Positions 1-4,723 of a stretch of 5,108 nucleotides of DNA are shown one piece after another (the stretch's first letter is position 1; every line of letters begins with the position of its first letter). The stretch is from an uncultured Christensenellaceae bacterium (GTDB lineage: Bacteria; Bacillota; Clostridia; Christensenellales; Borkfalkiaceae), in assembly GCA_910586985.1 (NCBI GenBank), contig CAJUKK010000026.1, positions 1 to 5,108 on the forward strand. The letters are read 5' to 3'. Both the position numbers and the translations under genes were made by a program. The notes under the pieces are model-generated. The model was not told where the DNA came from and searched no databases. It saw only the letters and a program-made list of their open reading frames with translations.

Positions 1-86
1 TGCTGTCACTGTTGCGGGATAAGCCCCCGGCGCGTGACATACTCCGTTGCAAAACAGCGGTGTTCCGCTTCCTTTTCCCGCCAATA
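1..86 (-). pseudogene. Tail fragment of the 56-residue post-virD4 gene (second copy)
   Basis: This stretch matches 2239-2324 with a single substitution (A at 56, G at 2294). It carries the last codons of the small gene that follows virD4, including its stop codon (complement of 6-8). The start, ribosome binding site and first half are missing. Its upstream side is joined to a virD4 fragment in a different reading frame, so no native protein can be made. The match already exists at base 1, so the duplicated segment probably continues to the left of the window. Confidence 0.85.
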
Positions 87-228
87 TCGTTTCCTTGCCT
101 AAAATCTCCGATAATTTCTTTGAGCGTCGTTTTTTCCTTGCCGCCCAAGAAAAGCGTGGTGTCGCAGTTGCCGACTATGGTATCGGCGTTGTCCTTGTAG
201 ATTGCTTTTAGCTGTGACTGGCTCTGCA
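87..228 (-). pseudogene. virD4 internal fragment, frameshifted (second copy)
   Basis: This stretch is identical to 2745-2885 of the intact virD4 gene except for one extra A at about 112-114. It covers roughly VirD4 codons 442-488, just after the Walker B region. The extra base shifts the frame, and at 86/87 the sequence jumps directly to the tail of the downstream small gene. Relative to the intact copy, 420 bases (2325-2744) are missing, and both sides of the junction share TA. The match stops abruptly at 228. The near identity suggests a recent duplication followed by deletion and frameshift. Confidence 0.88.
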
Positions 229-269
229 TAAGTAATGCAAAGAGGGCGATTCCGGCAACCGCAAAGCGC

Positions 270-304
270 AAAAAAAGCAGGAAACCTTGTTGCTGATTTC
301 CTGC
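270..304 (-). terminator. Rho-independent terminator, minus strand
   Basis: The arms at 277-284 and 297-304 form a perfect 8-bp stem (GCAGGAAA / TTTCCTGC) around a 12-base loop. On the minus strand the stem is followed at once by seven Ts (complement of 270-276). It lies about 37 bases after the stop of the 18-codon ORF at 341-397. It would stop transcripts from the cargo side before they enter the virD4 fragment. The arrangement of short ORF then terminator also resembles an attenuator. Confidence 0.75.
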
Positions 305-322
305 TCGGTGTGCCGTCCTCTG

Positions 323-341
323 GCGGCGGTTATTCAGTTGT
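323..341 (-). repeat. Leader motif copy 1 (ACAACTGAATA + CCGCCGC)
   Basis: On the minus strand this reads ACAACTGAATAACCGCCGC. It matches 1966-1983 at 18 of 19 positions, the only difference being one extra base here. Both copies lie a few tens of bases ahead of an intrinsic terminator with a seven-T tract on the same strand. The function is unknown. A shared leader, an antitermination element, or simply two fragments of one ICE leader family are all possible. Confidence 0.6.
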
Positions 342-397
342 CAAAAGGCATGGAATGTGTAAACGATAGGCTCCTTGTATTCTTCTGTACAGGTCAT
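341..397 (-). CDS. 18-residue ORF: leader peptide or truncated gene start
   Basis: The ATG at 397 is preceded by a good ribosome binding site (AAAGGGGG, 8-base spacing). It encodes MTCTEEYKEPIVYTFHAF and then TGA. The ORF is followed by the shared leader motif, which overlaps the stop by one base, and then by a strong terminator, an arrangement like a leader-peptide attenuator. Alternatively, the peptide resembles, from memory and unchecked, the first residues of small sigma-like proteins in Tn1549-type elements. In that case this would be a gene start cut off by fusion just after residue 18. The ribosome binding site is clear, but the function is not known. Confidence 0.45.
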   Translation of the reverse strand: MTCTEEYKEPIVYTFHAF

Positions 398-444
398 GGA
401 AATTTCCCCCTTTCCTCTACAAATGCGTGGATTGAAATTTGATT

Positions 445-578
445 TTTATGATAGTAAAGGGCGGCAGCACTTTTTGCTGTCGCCCCTTAGCTGCCTATCA
501 GCGAAAACAGTCGGGGCTGTCAACGGCGGGCGCAGCCCGTTCATCTTGTCGTTGACTGGCTCGGCTGGTTTTGCTATT
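445..578. other. GC-rich hairpin segment between fragments and cargo
   Basis: No well-supported gene is visible. Two structures stand out. The first is an 11-bp stem, 459-469 with 475-485, around a 5-base loop, with one G-T pair. The second is a two-tier structure with outer arms 519-525/550-556 (GTCAACG/CGTTGAC) enclosing an inner stem, 527-531/535-539. The base composition resembles the conjugative backbone rather than the AT-rich cargo. It is probably another ICE remnant. Confidence 0.5.
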
Positions 579-869
579 TCATTCTCCGATTACCTTGTTG
601 AACATTTTCCCTTTTTCGGTTATTAAGGAAATCCAGTAGATAACTGCAAGGAGAGATAATACCTCAATAGGAGAAAAGGACAATGTAGTATAGAATATTC
701 CTGCGGCAACTGCGCCCTGTGCAATGCCAAAAGCAATGCAGACGGCAATCATTAAAACAAACGCTATGGCGTACACTCGTCTGGCTTTCAGTGCGTCCTT
801 TCTCATTTGCAGGCTGGCACAGACTAATGTTCCTGCAATGATAAGTACCTCAATAATCGTTTCAATCAT
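579..869 (-). CDS. Small three-helix membrane protein, cargo unit 2
   Basis: This is a 96-residue hydrophobic protein of no family I recognise. The ATG at 869 has an excellent ribosome binding site (GGAGG, 7-base spacing). Three membrane helices are likely, at residues about 4-20, 33-60 and 66-82, joined by a basic loop (MRKDALKARR, 22-31) and ending in a short charged tail. There is no signal-peptide cleavage site or catalytic motif. It has its own promoter at 912-940, separated from the regulator operon by the terminator at 962-1003. Its promoter shares a 12-base element with the regulator promoter, so it is probably co-regulated with it. A sensor, small transporter subunit, immunity or toxin-like role are all possible, and the sequence does not choose between them. 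Confidence 0.8.
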   Translation of the reverse strand: MIETIIEVLIIAGTLVCASLQMRKDALKARRVYAIAFVLMIAVCIAFGIAQGAVAAGIFYTTLSFSPIEVLSLLAVIYWISLITEKGKMFNKVIGE

Positions 870-911
870 ATCATTACCTCCATAATTTCTTCAGTCTTTC
901 CGACCAACGCT

Positions 912-940
912 ATCATATCATATTTCTTGCTCAAAGTAAA
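912..940 (-). promoter_or_regulatory. Promoter of the 96-residue membrane protein gene
   Basis: On the minus strand the -35 is TTTACT (935-940) and the -10 is TATGAT (912-917), separated by exactly 17 bases. It lies about 40 bases ahead of the start codon at 869. The spacer contains GCAAGAAATATG (complement of 919-930), which recurs at the same place in the XRE gene promoter at 1599-1627. An operator there would block RNA polymerase directly. Confidence 0.65.
919..930 (-). repeat. Candidate operator, copy 1 (GCAAGAAATATG)
   Basis: This is a 12-base exact repeat of 1606-1617. It lies inside the 17-base spacer, directly next to the -10 side. The identical position within two separate promoters of the same cargo suggests a binding site for the neighbouring XRE protein. 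It is not an obvious palindrome by itself, so the full operator may extend into the -10 region. Confidence 0.5.
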
Positions 941-961
941 GTATTTCATACATTATAAAAC

Positions 962-1003
962 AAAAAAATTCAGCGGCATTTTGAAAGCAACCGCTGAATT
1001 TTT
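962..1003 (-). terminator. Strong terminator after the XRE/membrane-protein operon
   Basis: A perfect 13-bp stem (964-976 with 991-1003, AAAAATTCAGCGG and its complement) surrounds a 14-base loop. On the minus strand the T tract continues to seven Ts. It lies 10 bases after the stop codon at 1014. It could also work on the plus strand. It separates the two cargo transcription units. Confidence 0.85.
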
Positions 1004-1013
1004 CGGTTATCGT

Positions 1014-1331
1014 CTATTCAATTCTTTTGTAAATCAGAATTGCAATAACCTCTACGGCAAGGACAATATCATAAATCCATTGAAAACAAAAGCCCATAGT
1101 AACGTAGTTAATTTCAATATTATCCAATATTTTACAAACAAAATTTACAAGAACGATAAATACAATCGTAGAAATAATGCTTGCTTTGCCGATAATAGAC
1201 CGACCTCTTTCATCACGGGAAGATTTAACGAAAAACAATATGATTAGAACGATTGTAATTACTAATCCAAACCATGCGCCCACAATGAATAGTGTTGTGC
1301 TGTTGGCAATCTCATTTAATATTTCAATCAT
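1014..1331 (-). CDS. Three-helix membrane protein paired with XRE regulator
   Basis: This is a 105-residue membrane protein. I start it at the ATG at 1331, whose ATGA overlaps the stop of the XRE gene and has GGGAGG just upstream. An earlier in-frame ATG at 1346 lies inside the XRE gene and is less likely. Membrane helices are likely at residues 13-35, 50-68 and 82-101. The loop between the first two carries SSRDERGRS (37-45). A DER motif in a cytoplasmic loop is typical of small membrane proteins encoded beside short Cro-type regulators (DUF2178-like in arrangement), but I cannot assign the family firmly. The 4-base overlap implies translational coupling. It may sense a membrane signal or modulate the regulator, which is inference only. 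Confidence 0.82.
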   Translation of the reverse strand: MIEILNEIANSTTLFIVGAWFGLVITIVLIILFFVKSSRDERGRSIIGKASIISTIVFIVLVNFVCKILDNIEINYVTMGFCFQWIYDIVLAVEVIAILIYKRIE

Positions 1332-1555
1332 TTTTCGTCCTCCCAAAAATCAAATAATTCTTCAATCGAAACGTCAAATACTCTTGCAATAGCATAAGCC
1401 AACAGCATAGAGGGATTGTATCGGTTTCTTTCAAGCTGCATAATCGTTTGTCTTGAAACGCCCACCAAATCGGCAAGCTCTTGTTGTGTCATTCTTTTTG
1501 TGGCTCGATATATATGAATTTTACTGTCAAAGTGGTATTGGTTCTTGTTCGCCAC
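1328..1555 (-). CDS. XRE/Cro-type helix-turn-helix regulator
   Basis: This is a 75-residue DNA-binding protein of the short Cro/CI class (COG1476-like). The helix-turn-helix spans residues about 23-42: MTQQELADLVG is the positioning helix and SRQTIMQLERN the recognition helix. YNPSMLLAYAIARVF and the acidic tail SIEELFDFWEDE follow, as is usual in the family. I prefer the GTG at 1555, because the bases before it (AGAAAGGCGGTGAGC) match the consensus ribosome binding sequence at 13 of 15 positions with good spacing. The in-frame ATG at 1576 has no comparable site. The gene is followed by an overlapping membrane-protein gene and has its own extended -10 promoter. It probably represses its own promoter and the one at 912-940. 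Confidence 0.9.
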   Translation of the reverse strand: MANKNQYHFDSKIHIYRATKRMTQQELADLVGVSRQTIMQLERNRYNPSMLLAYAIARVFDVSIEELFDFWEDEK

Positions 1556-1598
1556 TGGCTCACCGCCTTTCTCCATTTTATTTTCTCATGCGCTTGTA

Positions 1599-1627
1599 AG
1601 TATAACATATTTCTTGCATTTTGTGAA
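1599..1627 (-). promoter_or_regulatory. Promoter of the XRE operon, extended -10
   Basis: On the minus strand the -35 is TTCACA (1622-1627, 5 of 6 consensus) and the -10 is TATACT (1599-1604), with a 17-base spacer. A TG one base ahead of the -10 gives an extended -10. The spacer contains GCAAGAAATATG (complement of 1606-1617), which is also found in the 912-940 promoter. Transcription would start near 1592, leaving a leader of about 37 bases to the GTG at 1555. Confidence 0.75.
1606..1617 (-). repeat. Candidate operator, copy 2 (GCAAGAAATATG)
   Basis: This is an exact 12-base match to 919-930, in the promoter spacer of the XRE operon. Binding here would give autoregulation, a common mode for short XRE proteins. 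Confidence 0.5.
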
Positions 1628-1691
1628 ATAAAGATTTAGAAATATTTACGGAATAGCGGGCGGCTGCCTATCAAAATCGTTGCTTGTTACT

Positions 1692-1832
1692 TTACCGCAC
1701 ATGAGCATTCGCGCCCGGATTGTCGTTGCCGTAGCCCTCCATCAGATTGATTACGCCCCAGATACCAAGCCCGGCTCCAAGTGCTACAACAAGGGTCTGC
1801 AAAACGTCTACTGCGCTATTGAAAAATGCCAT
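1692..1832 (-). pseudogene. Maff2-family small membrane protein, C-terminally truncated
   Basis: The reading frame encodes 46 residues beginning MAFFNSAVDVLQTLVVALGA, a typical Maff2 start, through GIWGVINLMEGYGNDNPGA (residues 23-41). Maff2 proteins are small membrane proteins encoded after virD4 in Tn1549-type elements. From memory they run to about 70 residues and end in a second hydrophobic segment. Here the frame leaves the family pattern after NPGA and ends with NAHVR and a stop, so the second half is replaced by unrelated sequence. The ribosome binding site (AAAGGA, about 9 bases before the ATG at 1832) is intact. The break near 1700 marks the right side of the inserted or rearranged region. 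The short product may still be made but is unlikely to be functional. Confidence 0.85.
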
Positions 1833-1847
1833 AAATATATCCTTTCT

Positions 1848-1878
1848 GCCGCGTCTGCGGCTGTCCGGCAAGCGGACA
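1848..1878. other. Two small hairpins just ahead of Maff2
   Basis: GCCGC/GCGGC arms (1848-1852 and 1857-1861, 4-base loop) and TGTCCG/CGGACA arms (1862-1867 and 1873-1878, 5-base loop) stand directly next to each other. They lie between the terminator at 1910-1936 and the Maff2 ribosome binding site. There is no T tract, so they are not terminators. They could shape access to the ribosome binding site or protect a processed mRNA end. Confidence 0.5.
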
Positions 1879-1909
1879 AAAGGCGGTCAGCGTATGGTCG
1901 CCGCCGCAT

Positions 1910-1936
1910 AAAAAAACCGCCCTCTGGTAAAGGCGG
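1910..1936 (-). terminator. Intrinsic terminator inside the conjugation operon, ahead of Maff2
   Basis: On the minus strand an 8-bp stem (CCGCCTTT with GAGGGCGG, two G-U pairs) around the loop ACCA is followed by seven Ts (complement of 1910-1916). It lies between the 56-residue gene and Maff2, 78 bases ahead of the Maff2 start, and no convincing promoter lies between them. Full transcription of Maff2 would therefore need read-through or antitermination. Confidence 0.75.
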
Positions 1937-1942
1937 CTGTCC

Positions 1943-1969
1943 CCGCGCTGCGTAAGTTCTGCGGCGCGG
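1943..1969. other. Hairpin overlapping leader motif copy 2
   Basis: Arms 1943-1951 and 1961-1969 form a 9-bp GC-rich stem with a 9-base loop. The one non-Watson-Crick pair (1949/1963) is G-T on the plus strand and A-C on the minus strand. It overlaps the CCGCCGC part of the leader motif and stands just upstream of the terminator, so it could take part in alternative folding. Confidence 0.5.
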
Positions 1970-1983
1970 CGGTATTCAGTTGT
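1966..1983 (-). repeat. Leader motif copy 2 (ACAACTGAATA + CCGCCGC)
   Basis: On the minus strand this reads ACAACTGAATACCGCCGC, matching 323-341 apart from one base. It begins about 30 bases ahead of the terminator stem at 1917-1936, the same order as in copy 1. Confidence 0.6.
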
Positions 1984-2116
1984 AAGGGGTGCGGCTCCTG
2001 CCGCTGTGTACTGCGCCGGAAAGTGGGGGCGCGTATCATGTAGCCGGTATGGATAGATGTGATTGCTTCAATCGCTCCTTTCTGTGTCCCGCTGTGCTGC
2101 CGGACGTTTTTTTCAG

Positions 2117-2218
2117 ACTTGCGGGAAGTGAATAGCTTGCGTAGCAAGGTGTTCGCTTCCCGCAAGTTCACAAAGGGGTAGCTGCCGCAAGGCAGCGTAG
2201 GGGAAGTGTAGCTTCCCC
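2117..2218. other. Cluster of three consecutive hairpins (possible structured RNA or DNA site)
   Basis: The first hairpin (2117-2167) has perfect 12-base arms (ACTTGCGGGAAG and its complement), then continues with few mismatches to an inner CTTGC/GCAAG stem with a 3-base loop. The second (2181-2196) is a 6-bp stem with loop GCAA on the plus strand. The third (2200-2218) pairs GGGGAAG with CTTCCCC. The cluster follows the 56-residue gene directly and has no T tract on the minus strand. It could be an mRNA processing or stability element, a structured RNA, or a DNA site for a conjugation protein. Confidence 0.65.
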
Positions 2219-2238
2219 TGTCCCCCGGCGGTCTGCCA

Positions 2239-2324
2239 TGCTGTCACTGTTGCGGGATAAGCCCCCGGCGCGTGACATACTCCGTTGCAAAACGGCGGTG
2301 TTCCGCTTCCTTTTCCCGCCAATA
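2239..2324. repeat. Source copy of the 1-86 duplication
   Basis: This segment is repeated at 1-86 with one substitution. It contains the tail and stop codon of the intact 56-residue gene. Confidence 0.9.
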
Positions 2325-2414
2325 CTCCCATAATGCAGCGTCGGCGGCTTCCGCAACATTCATTAAAAACCGTTCAAGCTGCTTTTGTTTTTCCTCTGCG
2401 CTACGTTTCCTCAT
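2244..2414 (-). CDS. 56-residue charged protein after virD4
   Basis: The ATG at 2414 lies inside the end of virD4 (14-base overlap) and is preceded by AGGAGG with 9-base spacing, so translation is well supported and probably coupled. The product (start MRKRSAEEKQKQLERFLMNV, end TRRGLIPQQ) is rich in Lys, Arg and Glu and likely a single long helix (about residues 4-45), with no membrane segment. I do not recognise the family. Its place between the coupling protein and Maff2 suggests a small accessory of the conjugation operon. A broken copy of its tail lies at 1-86. Confidence 0.75.
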   Translation of the reverse strand: MRKRSAEEKQKQLERFLMNVAEAADAALWEYWREKEAEHRRFATEYVTRRGLIPQQ

Positions 2415-4209
2415 GGTCTGCGTCCTCCTGTAAGTCTGCCGCGTCAATCTCGTAATAGTCAAAAACCTCGTCGGGCTTGACAATGGCGGGGCGGCGTTTA
2501 AGGTGCTTTTCCATGTCAAAGGCGTTCTTCGGGTCTGCGTCGGACAGGTACTTGTATTTCGGGTGCTTCGTTATGTCGAATTTATCCGAAAAGAACGGGC
2601 GCACCCCGCGTAGCTGCAAGATACATTTCCCTCCGTCCATGACTGCGATTTCATCTTCCGTCATAAGCTGCTTTCCCAATTTCTGATAGTTCAGCCCATG
2701 CGAAAGCTCCCGCCCCCTTGTTTCGGAAGTGTTGAAGCTGTCTATCGTTTCCTTGCCTAAAATCTCCGATATTTCTTTGAGCGTCGTTTTTTCCTTGCCG
2801 CCCAAGAAAAGCGTGGTGTCGCAGTTGCCGACTATGGTATCGGCGTTGTCCTTGTAGATTGCTTTTAGCTGTGACTGGCTCTGCAAGATGATTGACGCGG
2901 ATATTTCCCGGCTCCGTATCGTTGCAATGAGCTTTTCAAACTTTGGTATCTGCCCGATATTCGCAAATTCATCAAGTAAGCACCTTACATGGACGGGAAG
3001 CCGCCCGCCGTATTCATCATCTGCCTTGTCGCATAAAAGGTTGAATAGCTGTGTGTAGAGAATACTCACGACAAAGTTAAAGGTGTCGTCGGTGTCGCTG
3101 ATAATCACGAAAAGGGCGGTCTTTCTGTCGCCTATGGTGTCAAGCTCCATTTCGTCGGTTTCCATAAGCTCCCGCAGCTCCTTAATGTCGAATGGGGCTA
3201 ACCTCGCGCCGCATGAGATAAGTATGCTTTTTGCGGTCTTGCCCGCCGCAAGTTTGTATTTTTTGTACTGCTTGACTGCAAAATGTTCCGGGTCTTTTTC
3301 TTCCAGACGTTCAAACATGAGGTCAACCGGGTTCTGGAAATCCTCGTCGTCCTCGCGGGCTTCCGACGCATTTATCATTTCAAGCAGCGTCGTGAAGTTC
3401 TTCTCGTCCTCCGGGGCTTCATACCAGATATAGCCGATTAGCGCGGTGTAGTAGAGCTTTTCCGCTTTCACCCAGAAATCCTCGCCGGATTTTTCCCCGT
3501 CGCCTTTGGTGTTGGCGATAATGGTATTGACTAACTTCAAAATGTCCTTTTCGCTCCGCAGATAGGCAAAGGGATTGTATTTCATGGATTTTTTGAAGTT
3601 AATCGTATTTAACACTTTGATACGGTATTTGTACCGCTGTAACATTTTCCCGGTTTCCAAAATCAGTGTTCCTTTTGGGTCAGTGACGATATACGACGTT
3701 GGAAAATCCTTTGACGTACATTGCATGAGCGACGGTTTCACAAAGAACCGGGTCTTGCCGCTGCCGGAACCGCCGATTACAAGGATATTTTTGTTTCTTG
3801 CGTATTTCGGCTGCTTCGGGCGGCTGTTCATGGTGAGCCGTTCCGTCTGCGTTAAGGGGATATTGTTCTCAAATACCGGGTCTGTGTACGGCTTTATGTC
3901 GTCAGCCCCGCCCCAACGCGCCGAACCGTATTCTGTCCCGCGGCGGTATTTCTTCGCGTTCTTGCCTTTGGTGTAGATAATCAGCCGGACAATGACCGCC
4001 CCCGCAATGCCTAAAGCTAAGTCTGCCGGGTGGAAGCTCGGCGCGATACTGGAAAAGGCGGCGGTAAAACCGTCCCCAAGATGTAGCAGCTTTGCGCTTG
4101 CGTCCGCGCCGGGGGAGAGCCGGACAGCCGCGCCCACTTTATCAAAGAGCCAGACAAAGAGCAGATACGGGAGATTTAGGATAAGCAGCTTCTTGATTTC
4201 CGGCTTCAT
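2401..4209 (-). CDS. virD4: VirD4/TraG-type type IV coupling protein
   Basis: This 602-residue ATPase links the relaxase-DNA complex to the mating channel at the membrane during conjugation. Two N-terminal membrane helices are visible (about residues 8-24 and 64-79), typical of the family. The Walker A motif is GGSGSGKT (146-153) and the Walker B region is LLDEFANIG (411-419, D413 E414). TSYIVTDPKG (171-180) and SREISASIILQSQSQLK (433-449) are further conserved family segments. The length is normal for Gram-positive elements. The ATG at 4209 overlaps the PcfB gene stop (ATGA) with GGGAGG ahead. The gene appears intact, but part of it (codons about 442-488) is duplicated at 87-228. Confidence 0.97.
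   Translation of the reverse strand: MKPEIKKLLILNLPYLLFVWLFDKVGAAVRLSPGADASAKLLHLGDGFTAAFSSIAPSFHPADLALGIAGAVIVRLIIYTKGKNAKKYRRGTEYGSARWGGADDIKPYTDPVFENNIPLTQTERLTMNSRPKQPKYARNKNILVIGGSGSGKTRFFVKPSLMQCTSKDFPTSYIVTDPKGTLILETGKMLQRYKYRIKVLNTINFKKSMKYNPFAYLRSEKDILKLVNTIIANTKGDGEKSGEDFWVKAEKLYYTALIGYIWYEAPEDEKNFTTLLEMINASEAREDDEDFQNPVDLMFERLEEKDPEHFAVKQYKKYKLAAGKTAKSILISCGARLAPFDIKELRELMETDEMELDTIGDRKTALFVIISDTDDTFNFVVSILYTQLFNLLCDKADDEYGGRLPVHVRCLLDEFANIGQIPKFEKLIATIRSREISASIILQSQSQLKAIYKDNADTIVGNCDTTLFLGGKEKTTLKEISEILGKETIDSFNTSETRGRELSHGLNYQKLGKQLMTEDEIAVMDGGKCILQLRGVRPFFSDKFDITKHPKYKYLSDADPKNAFDMEKHLKRRPAIVKPDEVFDYYEIDAADLQEDADHEET
2745..2885. repeat. Source copy of the 87-228 duplication
   Basis: This internal virD4 segment is repeated at 87-228. 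The only difference seen by eye is one extra base in the second copy. Confidence 0.9.
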
Positions 4210-4682
4210 AGCGATACCTCCCTGTCCTTGTTCTTGACCTTTGCCCGTTCCGCGTTTCTGCCCTGTGCAGCTTCTTTGAGGGTAGAGAGCAGCTTTCGGA
4301 TTGAGGGCTTTTTCTCCTGTGTCAGCTTTTTTGCGGAAAATTCCTTAAAGGCTGCGGTCAGCACGTCCGCGTCCCGCCCCTTGAAGAAAACCAGATAGCG
4401 GGGCGGGCTTTCCGTCGCGTCCTTTTTCAGCGCAAAGTCGATACCGTACTTTTTCGCCGTACTCTCAAAGGCTTTGATATTGCCCTCGGTAATCTCAATG
4501 TTGGAAACGCCCGCGTTCTGCTTCATAAGCTGCTTTAAGCTCTGCTTGCCCTGTGGCGGTTTTGCAAGCTGCTTTTTGCCCTTTGACAGTATGGCTTTCA
4601 TTGCCTTTTGGAGCGTCTGGGCGGTCAGCTTCCCGGTCTTGATGTAAAGGGCTATGGTCTTTTCGTTTACTTCGTCCTGCAA
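4206..4682 (-). CDS. PcfB-like (DUF3801) conjugation protein
   Basis: This is a 158-residue soluble basic protein. The family signatures are VNEKTIALYIKTGKLTAQTL near the N-terminus (5-24) and RYLVFFKGRDADVLTAAFKEF in the middle (95-115), followed by a Lys/Arg-rich tail. From family knowledge, PcfB-type proteins are accessory factors of conjugation and are regularly encoded next to the coupling protein, as here. The start is a TTG at 4682 with AAAGGAGG upstream. That site sits in the loop between two CGCG tetramers (4688-4691 and 4701-4704), which may form a small hairpin presenting it. The end overlaps virD4 by 4 bases, implying translational coupling. Confidence 0.9.
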   Translation of the reverse strand: MQDEVNEKTIALYIKTGKLTAQTLQKAMKAILSKGKKQLAKPPQGKQSLKQLMKQNAGVSNIEITEGNIKAFESTAKKYGIDFALKKDATESPPRYLVFFKGRDADVLTAAFKEFSAKKLTQEKKPSIRKLLSTLKEAAQGRNAERAKVKNKDREVSL

Positions 4683-4723
4683 TTTCTCGCGTCCTCCTTT
4701 CGCGTTTCTTTATGGGGCGGCGG

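Noticed and set aside
446..544. 32-codon minus-strand frame starting MNGLRPPL
   Set aside because: It has no ribosome binding site, and most of it lies within two hairpin structures. The frame could be a relic of a longer ICE gene but cannot be supported as a gene.
927..1392. Two plus-strand open frames (927-1247 and 1177-1392)
   Set aside because: They lie opposite the membrane-protein and XRE genes, have no ribosome binding sites, and overlap the terminator (the first) or the regulator gene (the second).
1887..2171. 94-residue minus-strand open frame with a GTG start
   Set aside because: It has no ribosome binding site, starts inside the hairpin cluster and runs through the leader motif and the terminator. 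Its composition is that of a chance frame in GC-rich DNA.
3083..4237. Several plus-strand frames opposite virD4
   Set aside because: They are shadows of the conserved virD4 coding strand, with serine-rich or low-complexity products and no initiation signals.
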